Translations under genes and position numbers: made by a program | Shown here: positions 54,624-64,000 of the stretch, in pieces | Numbering within the stretch: the stretch's first letter is position 1 | Layout of the letters: each line of letters begins with the position of its first letter | Source: Acuticoccus sediminis | GTDB lineage: Bacteria; Pseudomonadota; Alphaproteobacteria; Rhizobiales; Amorphaceae | Direction: 5' to 3' | DNA length: 64,000 nucleotides | Assembly (NCBI RefSeq): GCF_003258595.1 | Contig: NZ_QHHQ01000003.1 | Location: 620,001 to 684,000, forward strand | The notes under the pieces: model-generated | What the model saw: the letters and a program-made list of their open reading frames with translations, nothing else | The model's database searches: none | What the model was told of the DNA's origin: nothing

Positions 54624-56476
54624 GCGGCGTCCTTCATGCTCGGCGCCTCTCCGGGCGCGCAGACGAAATGCCCCGGCTCCCGTTCGATCATGACGGGCAC
54701 CTGGCCGGGCTCCAGACGATAAGGCTCGGGCCACGCCGACGGATCCGACGCACGGCCCGCCGACAGCTTCTTGAAATCGAGCGGCCTGTCGAGGTTCGCG
54801 TCCGGAACCGCGGTCAGGAGGGCCTGGGTATAGGGGTGCTGCGGATTGTCGATCACCGCGCGCGTGCCGCCGAGTTCGACGAGGCGGCCGTGGCACATCA
54901 CGGCGATGCGGGTTGCGAGATAGTCGACCACGGCAAGATTATGGCTGACGAAGAGGTAGGTGAGGTTCAACTCGCGCCGCAGGTCGGTCAAAAGATTGAG
55001 AACCTGCGCCTGGACCGAGACGTCGAGCGCCGACACCGGCTCGTCGCAGACGAGGAGGTCCGGACGCAGGGCGAGCGCCCTGGCGATCCCGACGCGCTGG
55101 CGCTGCCCGCCCGACAGCGAGTGCGGGTAGCGCCGCAGCATCTTGGGGTCGAGGCCGACGAGGCCCATCAGGTCGCGCACGCGCGCCGCGCGCTCCTCGG
55201 CGGTGCCGACGTCATGGATCACCATCGGCTCGCGGATGATCTCGTTCACCGACATGCGCGGGTTGAGCGAGGAGAACGGATCCTGGAAGACGAGCTGCAC
55301 GCGCTTGCGGTAGGCCGCGAGCTCCGCGCCCGAGAGGCTCGCGAGGTCGCGCCAGCCGTTCGGCGTATTGAGGCTCACGCTCCCGGACGTCGGCGGGAAG
55401 GCGCGCATGATGGCCATCGCCATCGTCGTCTTGCCGGAGCCCGATTCGCCCACCAGGCCGAGGCACTCCCCGGTGTTGATGGTAAACGAGACCTGGTCGA
55501 TGGCGCGAAGCGTCCGCGGCGGCGAGAAGAAGCCGCCCTTCTTGAGGCGGAAGGTCTTCACCACGTTGTCGACCTTGATCAGCGGCGTGCCGGGCGCGCC
55601 GGGGCACGGCTTGCCGAACGCGCCGAGCTGCGGCTTGATCGGCCGGATCGGCGACAACCGCTCGGTCATCGCGAAGGTCGGCACGGCGTGGAGGAGCGCC
55701 TTGAGGTAGGGGTGCTCCGGCGCGGTGAAGATCTCCCGCGCGGATCCCCGCTCCACCACGCGCCCGTGGTACACGACGACGATCTCGTCGGCCATGTTCG
55801 CGACGACGCCGAAGTCGTGCGTGATGAGGAGGATCGACATCCCCAGCTCGTCCTGCACGTCGCGCAGCAGCTTGAGGATTTCGGCCTGGATCGTGACGTC
55901 GAGCGCGGTGGTCGGCTCGTCGGCGATGAGGAGCGCCGGGCGGCACATCATCGCCATCGCGATCATGGCGCGCTGGCGCAGCCCGCCGGACAGCTCGAAC
56001 GGATAGGCGTCGACCGCGCGGTCCGGGTCGGGGAAGCGCACGAGGCGCAGCATGTCCCGCGTCGCCTCGCGCGCCTGGGCCCGGTCCATGCCGCGGTGGA
56101 GCCGGCCCGCCTCGCCGATCTGGTCGCCGATCGTGTGGAGCGGCGACAGGCTCGTCATCGGCTCCTGGAAGATCATCGCGATCCGGTTGCCGCGGATGTC
56201 GCGCATGGCCGCGCCGTTGCGCGGGAGCTTCGCGAGATCGATCGTCTCGGCGCCGACGTCGCGGTCGTCGCGGAAGAGGATCTGGCCGGACACCTTCGCC
56301 ACCGGCGGCAGGAGGCCCATCACGGCCTGGCTGATCGTCGACTTGCCCGAACCTGATTCGCCGACGACGGCGACGGTCTTGCCCTGCGGGATCGCGAACG
56401 ACACCCCATCCACCGCACGCACGATCCCATCGGCGTGGTACTCAACGACCAGATCACGTACGTCGAGGACAGTCAC
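54620..56476 (-). CDS. Fused double ATPase of a peptide-type ABC importer (DppD-DppF)
   Basis: Protein of 618 residues containing two complete ABC domains. The first has Walker [10 protein letters not shown] near 40, signature L-S-G-G-L-R-Q-R and D-E-P-T-T-A-L-D. The second has G-E-S-G-S-G-K-T-T near 350, signature L-S-G-G-Q-R-Q-R and D-E-P-V-S-A-L-D. Both carry the oligopeptide C-terminal extension (H-P-Y-L-K-A-L-L and H-P-Y-T-Q-A-L-L). This replaces separate DppD and DppF subunits. GTG 56476 is chosen ([14 protein letters not shown] upstream); an ATG at 56527 is in frame but adds a basic leader. First gene of the operon. Confidence 0.92.
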   Translation of the reverse strand: MTVLDVRDLVVEYHADGIVRAVDGVSFAIPQGKTVAVVGESGSGKSTISQAVMGLLPPVAKVSGQILFRDDRDVGAETIDLAKLPRNGAAMRDIRGNRIAMIFQEPMTSLSPLHTIGDQIGEAGRLHRGMDRAQAREATRDMLRLVRFPDPDRAVDAYPFELSGGLRQRAMIAMAMMCRPALLIADEPTTALDVTIQAEILKLLRDVQDELGMSILLITHDFGVVANMADEIVVVYHGRVVERGSAREIFTAPEHPYLKALLHAVPTFAMTERLSPIRPIKPQLGAFGKPCPGAPGTPLIKVDNVVKTFRLKKGGFFSPPRTLRAIDQVSFTINTGECLGLVGESGSGKTTMAMAIMRAFPPTSGSVSLNTPNGWRDLASLSGAELAAYRKRVQLVFQDPFSSLNPRMSVNEIIREPMVIHDVGTAEERAARVRDLMGLVGLDPKMLRRYPHSLSGGQRQRVGIARALALRPDLLVCDEPVSALDVSVQAQVLNLLTDLRRELNLTYLFVSHNLAVVDYLATRIAVMCHGRLVELGGTRAVIDNPQHPYTQALLTAVPDANLDRPLDFKKLSAGRASDPSAWPEPYRLEPGQVPVMIEREPGHFVCAPGEAPSMKDAA

Positions 56477-56780
56477 GGGGCCTCTCGTGGAACCGCTGCG
56501 GCCACCCCTGTGGCAGCGCTCGATCACACCGTGACGACATTACTCGGAAAATTCAAACCCGCTCCCGGCGTTTTATCAGGCCGATGTTAAGTCGGGTTCG
56601 TTTCGCACCCCGTCGATAAGACGACAGCATGCGCAAGATACCGCCAAAAATAAGAAATTTCGGATCCGGGACTGTCCGGGGAGGCAGGGTAACCTCCCCT
56701 CTCCGGCCTATGGCTCAAGCTGTGGACCATCCGGTGCGCCGGCCGGCGATCCGGCCCGGCGCGTGGCCCACGGCCACGTT
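56477..56780. other. Spacer with an inverted repeat between the importer operon and the GNAT gene
   Basis: 304 bases with no supported gene and lower GC than its surroundings near 56530-56670, which probably holds the importer promoter. GGGGAGG (56678-56684) pairs with CCTCCCC (56693-56699) around an eight-base loop and may terminate the GNAT transcript. Confidence 0.5.
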
Positions 56781-57410
56781 TCAGGCCGCGCGGCTGCGCG
56801 ACGGGGCACGGCGGGGCATCCAGCCGGTCGGGTCGTAGCGGGCCCACCAGTCGAGCGTCGCGAACGCCGTTCCGGCCATCTCGGCGACGGCCTCGCGCGC
56901 CATGGAGAAGACGTTCGCCGGTTCCTCGGTGAGGGTTCCCTGCATCTCGCCCGGCCAGCGCACGATGGAGCCGCCGAGGCGCCGCGCCAGCGTCTGCATC
57001 GCCCGGTTCTCGGGAAGGCAGGCCATCGACAGCGTATGGATGCCATGGTTGCGGGCGCGAAGTACCAGCCGTTCGAACAGCCTGGTCCCGAGGCCGCGCC
57101 GCTGGAACGGCAGCTCCACGCTGAACGCCGCCTCCGCGTGGCCGCGATACTCGCCGCCCAGCGGGCGCAGCTCGGCGATCCCGCGAAGCACACCGTCGAC
57201 GAACACGCCCTCGATGTGGCCCGGGCGGTACTTTTCGCCCATCACGTAGCTTCTGAGGTAGGCATCGTTCACCGGACGGCAGAAGCGCCGGCGCCGGCTC
57301 TCGTCATCGAGCCGCATGAAATGATCGATGACCAGGTTCATTTCGGAACGGCGCAGACGGCGCACCACCACGGACGCGAACGCCGCCTTGTCACTCATAC
57401 TCGGCGCCAT
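56781..57410 (-). CDS. GNAT-family N-acetyltransferase
   Basis: Protein of 209 residues. The acetyl-CoA pyrophosphate loop is Q-R-R-G-L-G-T-R-L near residue 103, preceded by the A-E-A-A-F-S-V strand. The ordered domain spans about 12-160, and the C-terminus is Arg-rich. The acceptor substrate is unknown. ATG 57410 has GGAGG 9 bases before it; ATG 57398 is a possible alternative. Confidence 0.83.
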   Translation of the reverse strand: MAPSMSDKAAFASVVVRRLRRSEMNLVIDHFMRLDDESRRRRFCRPVNDAYLRSYVMGEKYRPGHIEGVFVDGVLRGIAELRPLGGEYRGHAEAAFSVELPFQRRGLGTRLFERLVLRARNHGIHTLSMACLPENRAMQTLARRLGGSIVRWPGEMQGTLTEEPANVFSMAREAVAEMAGTAFATLDWWARYDPTGWMPRRAPSRSRAA

Positions 57411-58129
57411 GTGCCGACACCTCCATTACTCTATAGGATAGATGCATCGCACCCCTCCCGCACGCCACTCTTAATTGTGCAGACCAGCCCTGACGGAACC
57501 TTTCAAGCCGCTGAGACATAATCGATATATCAGATGTCGAGGCACATCCGGACGGGTCCTACGCCTCCGGGAACGACCGACTTTCGGGATAAAATCGTCG
57601 CATGTGAAGGATTGCCGGGCCGCCACGACCACGGCGCCGCACATAGGACGATTTGTCCGGACAACCAGCTACTTCGCCGCCGCCGTGGCGAATTTGCCCC
57701 ACCACGGTCGGACGCCGCCGCGAATCGGCGCGCCGCGTCGCTGCGGCGAATCGGCCAGCGGCGACGAACAGGTCCGATCGATCGAAATTCAGCAATGAAG
57801 CGGAGCCATCCCGACGCGCCCGCGCCATACCGCTTGAATGACCGTGGCGCCTGCGCACGACGGGGCTTCCTGCGGACGGATCCCGCGAAGGCGAGGACAT
57901 CAGGGACATGGACTCACTCCGGTCGCCGGAAACAGGCGACCGAAAGTGTTATAGTGTCGATCCGGCAGGAGGTTAGGTCGGGCCGGATCACGTCGCGCTT
58001 CAGACCTGAAGCATTCCGTGATCGCGGTTCTGCGCCGCCCGGAGGGGTCCCGACCCAGTCGGGGTGCGGAACCCGCAGCCGCTCAGCGGCGCCGCAGACA
58101 GGCGCCGCCGGGTCGCGCTCGGGCCTGGA
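57411..58129. other. 719-base stretch without a convincing gene
   Basis: Open frames exist here (up to 202 codons at 57534-58142) but they are Arg-rich, show no domain, and look like GC-rich shadow frames. The first 180 bases are AT-richer and may be the GNAT promoter. An eight-base perfect inverted repeat, CGGTCGCC (57920-57927) and GGCGACCG (57935-57942), is followed by an AT-rich step and CAGGAGG. A short gene or RNA near 57960 cannot be excluded. Confidence 0.4.
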
Positions 58130-59344
58130 TCAGCGACGCTGAAGGTCCTGGAGGAGCTGGGTGGAGGCGTAGCCGTCCGGCACCTTGCCGCCGGAGGACT
58201 GGTAGGCGCGGATCGCGTCGCGGGTCATCGGCCCGACCGAGCCGTCGATGCCGCCGGTGGAGAATCCGCGCCGGGTGAGCAGCGACTGCACTTCCTTGAC
58301 CTGAGCGCGCGTCAGCGGCTTCTCGTCCTTCGGCCAGCTCTGATTGAAGTCGCCGCCGCCGATGATCCGGTCGGCCAGGTGGCCGACGCCGAGCGCGTAG
58401 GCGTCCGCGTTGTTGTAGCGCTTGATGACGTCGAAGTTGTGCAGCATCAGGAAGGCCGGCCCGTTCGCCCCCGCCGGATAGAGCAGGTAGGCCTGATCGC
58501 TGGGGCGCGGCCAGCTCGCGCCGCCGGCGCGCTTGATGCCGAGCGCCTCCCACTGGGCGAGGGTCCGCTTCTGCTTCGAATCGGCCTTGCGGTGATCGAA
58601 GTTGCGCGGGACGACGACCTCGTAGCCCCACGTCTCCTGATAGTTCCAGCCGGACTTGGCGAGGTAGTTGGCGGTGGAAGCGAAGGCGTCGGGGATCGAG
58701 CGCCAGATGTCGCGCTTGCCGTCACCGTCGAAGTCGGCGGCGTAGGCCTGCCAGCTCGTCGGGATGAACTGGGTGTGCCCCATCGCCGCACCCCACGACG
58801 AGTTCATCTGGTCGAGCGGCACGTGCCCGTCCTGCGCGATCTTCAGCGCGGCGGCGAACTGGTCGGTCCAGAACGAGGACCGGCGGCTGCCGTTGCAGGC
58901 GAGGGTCGCGGCCGCGCGGACGGCGTTGTGGTCGCCCATATGGGAGCCGTAGCTCGTCTCCATGCCCCAGATCGCCACGATCACCTCGGGGTCGACCTTG
59001 TAGCGGGCCGAGATCGCGCTCAGCGTATCGCGATACTTCGCATAGGCGGCACGGCCTTCGCGCACGCGCTTCTCGGAGACGGCGGTGTCCAGATACTCCC
59101 AGATCGGCTTGACGAACTCCGACTGGTGATTGGACAGGCGCACCGTGTCGGGGTCGGGACGCAGATCCCGCGTCGCCGCGTCGAAGGTCGCGCGGGTGAC
59201 CCCGGCTGACCTGGCGGCGGGCCACTTCGACGCCACGCACGACGAAAACGCGTCGGCGCGAGCGTGGTGGGGGATAAACAGCATCACCGCCACGAGCGCG
59301 GCAGACGCCAGCACGCGATTGAAGGCAATGTCTCCTGAAACCAT
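58130..59344 (-). CDS. Lytic murein transglycosylase, MltB family, with peptidoglycan-binding domain
   Basis: Periplasmic peptidoglycan lyase of 404 residues. A signal peptide covers about 1-30 (A-R-A-D-A). The catalytic domain has I-W-G-M-E129-T-S-Y-G with the catalytic Glu, M-G-H-T-Q-F-I-P-T-S-W near 185 and D-G-D-G-K-R-D-I-W. Residues 340-400 form a peptidoglycan-binding_1 domain (F-S-T-G-G-I-D-G-S-V-G). It is not a lipoprotein, since no Cys lies at the cleavage site, unlike E. coli MltB. ATG 59344 has GGAG 9 bases upstream; TTG 59359 is also in frame. Confidence 0.9.
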   Translation of the reverse strand: MVSGDIAFNRVLASAALVAVMLFIPHHARADAFSSCVASKWPAARSAGVTRATFDAATRDLRPDPDTVRLSNHQSEFVKPIWEYLDTAVSEKRVREGRAAYAKYRDTLSAISARYKVDPEVIVAIWGMETSYGSHMGDHNAVRAAATLACNGSRRSSFWTDQFAAALKIAQDGHVPLDQMNSSWGAAMGHTQFIPTSWQAYAADFDGDGKRDIWRSIPDAFASTANYLAKSGWNYQETWGYEVVVPRNFDHRKADSKQKRTLAQWEALGIKRAGGASWPRPSDQAYLLYPAGANGPAFLMLHNFDVIKRYNNADAYALGVGHLADRIIGGGDFNQSWPKDEKPLTRAQVKEVQSLLTRRGFSTGGIDGSVGPMTRDAIRAYQSSGGKVPDGYASTQLLQDLQRR

Positions 59345-59496
59345 AAAGCGCGACTCCAACTCTCTGAGGAAAGCGCATACCGGACGATCGCTGGCAAACC
59401 GTTAAGGCCATCCTCACCTTGAATGGCAAGTCTCATCCGCATAAAGCGCGGGTCAATCTGCGGTACAGTGTAGCCGGAACAGTGAAGGAAGTGGCG

Positions 59497-60495
59497 ATGA
59501 CGGTCGTCGAGTTGAGGGGGAGCCCGCACGAGGCGGACGTCAAAGCCTCCGCGGAGCGGACGATCCGCACGGAAATCAGCGCCATGGCGCTCCTTGCGGA
59601 CGCGATGGCCGGCCCTCTCGGCCGCGAGGTGGCCCGCGCGGTCGACCTGATGGCGGGGTGCGAGGGGCGAATCGTCGTCACCGGCATGGGCAAGTCCGGA
59701 CATATCGCCGCAAAGGCCGCGGCGACGCTCGCCTCGACGGGGACGCCGGCGCAGTTCGTCCACCCGGCGGAGGCGAGCCACGGCGACCTCGGCATGATCA
59801 CGCGCGCCGACGTCATTCTCGCCCTCTCCTGGTCCGGCGAAACGAAGGAGATGGCCTCGATCCTCTCCTACGCGAAGCGCTTCCGCGTGTCGGTGATCGC
59901 GATCACGTCGAACGCGAAGTCGACGCTGGGCCGCGCGGCGGACGTCGCGCTGGCGCTGCCGATCGGCGCCGAGGCGTGCCCGCTCGGCCTCGCCCCCACC
60001 TCATCGGCGGTGGCGCAGCTCGCGATGGCGGACGCGCTGGCGGTGGCGCTACTTGAGCGGCGCGGCTTCACGCCAACGGATTTCCACACCTTCCACCCCG
60101 GCGGACGCCTCGGCGCGCGGCTCCAGTTCGTCGGCGACCTGATGCACACCGGGCAGGAGGTGCCGCTCGTCAAGGTGGGCACGCCGATGAGCGAGGCGAT
60201 CATCGCGATGTCGGCGAAGGGGTTCGGCACGGTCGGCGTCGTCGACGCCGAGGGGTCGCTGACGGGCATCGTCACCGACGGCGACCTGCGCCGACATCTG
60301 GAGAACGACATCCTGCGCCGTCCGGTCGAGAGCGTGATGAGCAAGGCGCCGAAAACGATCGAGAAGGACGTGCTGGCGGGTGCCGCGCTGGAGGCGATGA
60401 ACTCGGCGAAGATCTCCACCCTCTTCGTGACGGACGAGGGCAAGCTGGTCGGCATCCTGCACATGCACGACCTGCTGCGCGCCGGCGTCGTCTGA
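59497..60495 (+). CDS. kdsD: Arabinose-5-phosphate isomerase, KdsD/GutQ family
   Basis: Isomerase of 332 residues, first step of Kdo synthesis for lipopolysaccharide (ribulose 5-phosphate to arabinose 5-phosphate). It has an N-terminal SIS domain (G-M-G-K-S-G-H-I-A-A-K near 68, L-S-W-S-G-E-T near 115, and the H-P-G-G-R-L-G segment near 205) and two CBS domains (about 215-330). ATG 59497 follows GAAGGAAG; a longer frame to 59419 has no homology. It diverges from the lytic transglycosylase gene. Confidence 0.93.
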   Translation: MTVVELRGSPHEADVKASAERTIRTEISAMALLADAMAGPLGREVARAVDLMAGCEGRIVVTGMGKSGHIAAKAAATLASTGTPAQFVHPAEASHGDLGMITRADVILALSWSGETKEMASILSYAKRFRVSVIAITSNAKSTLGRAADVALALPIGAEACPLGLAPTSSAVAQLAMADALAVALLERRGFTPTDFHTFHPGGRLGARLQFVGDLMHTGQEVPLVKVGTPMSEAIIAMSAKGFGTVGVVDAEGSLTGIVTDGDLRRHLENDILRRPVESVMSKAPKTIEKDVLAGAALEAMNSAKISTLFVTDEGKLVGILHMHDLLRAGVV

Positions 60496-60814
60496 GGGCG
60501 CACGCCGCCCCCGCCCTCTTCCTGCTCCGCCAGATCCCGACCCGGCACGGCCCGAGGGCCAGGGCCGGGTCAAGGGCGCGCGCAGCGCGGGCGAAGCCTT
60601 CACCCTTGACGCGGCCCTGGCCCTCACCAGGCTGGACCGGGTGGTTCAGAACAGCCGGCCGCCCTTCGCGGCCGTCTGACCTGAACCGCCTGCCTGCCGG
60701 CGAGGCGGAGGGAGCGCGAGGGGGGAACCCCCCTCGCATCTTCGGGGCACCGCCTTCCCGGGCGGGACGGCGCCCGTCGGCGCCCCGGCCCGGAGGCCGA
60801 GGCGCGCGGCCGGA
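60496..60814. repeat. Hairpin-rich intergenic island
   Basis: 319 bases with three separate inverted repeats. A 23-base pair with one mismatch joins 60554-60576 and 60603-60625. A nested repeat has GGTTCAG (60643-60649) with CTGAACC (60681-60687), enclosing CGGCCGC (60656-60662) with GCGGCCG (60668-60674). A ten-base perfect pair joins 60716-60725 and 60728-60737. It lies between the converging kdsD and acyl-CoA dehydrogenase genes. It resembles palindromic dispersed intergenic elements more than a plain terminator. Confidence 0.6.
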
Positions 60815-62032
<1,218 letters not shown>

Positions 62033-62111
62033 GTTTCTCCTCCCGCAGGGCATCCGAAGGGGGCTTCATAGGCCCATTGGCGGAGCCGAGCAAAGCGCAG
62101 AACGCCGCCCG

Positions 62112-63104
62112 TCAGATGAAGTGGTCGTCCGTCAGGAGGTTGGCATTCACGCCGAGCAGGAGCACCGTCGCGTGTCCGTAGGCGATCTGGGCGTCATCGC
62201 CGACCTGGGTGATGTCGACCGCGTCGCGCGCCGTCTCCCCGTCGTCCAGCATGAATCGCAGGAAGCGCAGCGCGATCACGTCCTCGTCGAGGTCGAAGTC
62301 GGTGATGATGTCGTGGCCGTGACGCACCCCGATGACGAAGGTGTCGTGCCCCTCCCCGCCGGTGGTGACGTCGTTGCCGAAGCCGCCGATGATGCGGTCG
62401 TTGCCGCCGTCGCCGAAGATGGTGTCGTCGCCCCAGCCGCCGAACAGGACGTCGTTGCCGTGGACGGCGAGGACCTCCTGCAGCGAGACATTGTCGATGA
62501 CGACGCCCTGCGCGTCGGCCGTGCCGTCGGACTGACCGGCGAAGCGCAGGGTCCCGGTGCCGTCGCCGCTGCCGCCTTCGACGTTGAACTGGAAGGTCTC
62601 GTAGGCGTCGACGCTGTCGGGGCGGATGGTGCCGAGGAGCTCGCCGTTCCAGTAGACGTTGAGCGTCTCGTCCGGCGCGTCGCTCGGCGCGCGCCACTGG
62701 CCGGCATCGAACGTCAGGAGATAGGTCTCCCCGGCCTCGACGCCGTCGATCTGCTGGGAGATGTCGATGACGTCGGAGCCCACCGTCCCGGTATCGACCC
62801 AGTAGCCGCCGTCGGACGCGGGCATGCCGACCCAGCCGTCGCGGACCACCTCGACGGCGACGCCGTTCTCCAGCGTCCAGCCCGTGGGTGTCCCGACGAA
62901 GCCGAAGTCGCGGGCGCGCAGGCCGCTCACATCCTCGAACGAGCCGTTCTGGACGAGGTTGTGGCCGAGCGTGTCCTCGTCACGGTCGCCGCGCAGGACG
63001 TCGTCGCCGGTGCCGCCGAGGATCGTGTCGTTCCCCCCGGCCCCCTCGATCGTGTCGTCACCGAACCGGCCGTGGAGCCAATCGTCTGTGGCACGTCCGA
63101 GCAC
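62112..63104 (-). CDS. RTX-type calcium-binding secreted protein with inserted galactose-binding-like domain
   Basis: Protein of about 330 residues. Two blocks of nonapeptide G-G-x-G-x-D repeats (about 12-45, G-G-N-D-T-I-L-G-G-T-G-D-D, and about 212-250, G-G-W-G-D-D-T-I-F-G-D-G-G-N-D) bind calcium. Between them (about 50-205) lies a beta-rich domain opening N-G-S-F-E-D and carrying Q-Q-I-D-G-V-E-A-G-E-T-Y-L-L-T-F-D, like DUF642/galactose-binding modules. The C-terminus ends D-D-H-F-I, a type I secretion signal pattern; the transporter is not nearby. The start is uncertain: GTG 63104 precedes the GC-rich coding part, and an in-frame GTG at 63197 adds AT-rich codons unlike the rest. Confidence 0.78.
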   Translation of the reverse strand: MLGRATDDWLHGRFGDDTIEGAGGNDTILGGTGDDVLRGDRDEDTLGHNLVQNGSFEDVSGLRARDFGFVGTPTGWTLENGVAVEVVRDGWVGMPASDGGYWVDTGTVGSDVIDISQQIDGVEAGETYLLTFDAGQWRAPSDAPDETLNVYWNGELLGTIRPDSVDAYETFQFNVEGGSGDGTGTLRFAGQSDGTADAQGVVIDNVSLQEVLAVHGNDVLFGGWGDDTIFGDGGNDRIIGGFGNDVTTGGEGHDTFVIGVRHGHDIITDFDLDEDVIALRFLRFMLDDGETARDAVDITQVGDDAQIAYGHATVLLLGVNANLLTDDHFI

Positions 63105-63555
63105 TCTCTCCCCACGCAAAGACCAAAACACGACAAATCCTCTCGATGCCAAATACTGGCGCTGATATGACTGCGAATATATCACACTATAGCGCACACA
63201 GATTCAGTCATCAATATGGCCGTAAAGTCATTTTATAGAACCAGAGGTTCGAATATTTAAGTAGAGAGCTGTAAGTTTGCGCAAGATGACCCCGGGATGC
63301 TCCCGCACGGGAGACGCATCGCCGACACGCCCGGCGCGCGTGGCCGGGGAGCCCCAGGTGACCTAGATACCGGGTTGACGCGCGGGCCGCTGCCGCGACC
63401 CCGGGACGCACGGCGCGCCGCCGGGCGGGGACTCCCCTACCTCCGGGCCGCCTCCCGTTCGACCGGCGCATTTGCCGCGCATTGCGCGGCGGGGCTGGTG
63501 CAGCTGGCGCCAGTGAGGCACACGTCAATGCAGTAGGACACCGAAAGGGCACCCC
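63105..63555. other. Divergent intergenic region before pepN
   Basis: 451 bases. The part 63120-63270 is markedly AT-rich for this window and probably holds the promoter of the RTX-type gene, or its leader if the longer frame is used. The rest is GC-rich with no convincing frame or hairpin and should include the pepN promoter. Confidence 0.45.
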
Positions 63556-64000
63556 ATGCGAACCGATACCGGCAAGACAGTCTTCCTCAAGGACTACGCG
63601 CCGACGCCCTACCGTGCCCCGCACACCTCGCTGATGTTCGCCCTCCACCCGACGCGTACCGTGGTGCGCGCGACGACGCTGTACGAGCCGGTCGGCGGCG
63701 GCCCGCTGGAGCTTGCCGGCGACGGCCTCTCGCTGATGGCGGCGGAGCTCGACGGCGCACCGCTCGACGAGAGCGCCTACGAGGCGACCCCGGACAGGTT
63801 CGTCCTCAAGGCCCCGCCCGCGGAGCCCTTCGCGCTTACCCTCGTCACCGTCGTCTCGCCGGACGACAACACCGAGCTGATGGGCCTCTACCGCTCCAAC
63901 GGCGTCTACTGCACGCAGTGCGAGGCCGAAGGCTACCGGCGCATCACCTACGCCTACGACCGCCCCGATGTCCTGTCGGTCTACGACGTCTTCGTGGTCT
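63556..64000 (+). CDS. pepN: Aminopeptidase N, M1 family (partial)
   Basis: Only the first 148 residues are present; the gene runs off the right edge. The N-terminal beta domain is recognisable, with F-L-K-D-Y-A-P-T-P-Y-R near 10 and the diagnostic Y-C-T-Q-C-E-A-E-G-Y-R-R-I-T segment near 116, which is specific to the proteobacterial PepN type. The catalytic HExxH site lies beyond the window. The position 120 motif G-L-Y-R-S-N-G-V-Y agrees. ATG 63556 follows AAAGGGCACCCC. Confidence 0.9.
   Translation, partial: MRTDTGKTVFLKDYAPTPYRAPHTSLMFALHPTRTVVRATTLYEPVGGGPLELAGDGLSLMAAELDGAPLDESAYEATPDRFVLKAPPAEPFALTLVTVVSPDDNTELMGLYRSNGVYCTQCEAEGYRRITYAYDRPDVLSVYDVFVV

Noticed and set aside
57534-58142. 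202-codon frame, with an internal M-K-R-S-H-P-D-A-P start resembling the M-R-R-S-H-P-D-G-P start of the gene at 21784
   Set aside because: The match is seven residues only, the remainder is Arg-rich with no similarity, and no ribosome site precedes it. Chance is the simplest explanation.

Overview
The window looks like the chromosome of a high-GC alphaproteobacterium of the order Hyphomicrobiales (Rhizobiales). Three things suggest this: the flagellar gene order (motA-fliM-fliN-fliG-flhB, then flgB-flgC-fliE-flgG-flgA-flgI-motE-flgH-fliL-fliP), the MotB/MotC/MotE motor genes seen in rhizobia, and the purL-bolA-grxD and KdsD-type housekeeping genes. The genus cannot be fixed from the sequence alone. 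No rRNA, tRNA, CRISPR array, insertion sequence or prophage was recognised.

Layout. 1-5 kb holds mixed genes: a TM2-domain fragment, a class IV aminotransferase, a type II haloacid dehalogenase, an HdeD-like membrane protein, and a large unfamiliar protein ending in a sulfotransferase-like domain. 5-35 kb is a flagellar island. flgF and a DUF1217 gene run leftwards. motA through fliP run rightwards with many overlapping stop/start codons. Five flagellin genes follow (19.6-26.8 kb) with two unrecognised small genes among them. The island closes with fliF, a fliH-like gene, motB, motC and fliK. An O-acetyltransferase gene sits between flhB and flgB. fliI, flhA, fliQ, fliR, flgD, flgE, flgK, flgL, flaF, flbT and the che genes are not in this window.

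35-50 kb carries an MscS-type channel, a deaminase, purL, bolA, grxD, a ClpP-fold/peptidoglycan-binding exported protein, a sugar epimerase, a glycosyltransferase grouped with a two-gene ABC exporter, msrA, an SRPBCC protein, gatC-gatA, a small membrane protein and a cupin. 50-57 kb is a leftward four-gene peptide-type ABC importer operon (fused ATPase, binding protein, two permeases). 57-64 kb has a GNAT enzyme, a 0.7-kb stretch without a convincing gene, an MltB-like lytic transglycosylase, kdsD, a hairpin-rich spacer, glutaryl-CoA dehydrogenase, an RTX-type secreted protein and the 5' end of pepN.

How the parts fit. The flagellar genes supply the MS and C rings, rod, L and P rings, stator, part of the export gate, hook-length control and filament. 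The filament appears to be built from several flagellins. Four of these share a conserved upstream module, and three share long identical coding tracts that look like gene conversion. The most unusual items are this flagellin array with its shared leader, the two orphan genes embedded in it, a MotC nearly twice the expected length, the unknown-plus-sulfotransferase fusion, and a hairpin that covers the ribosome binding site of the cupin gene.
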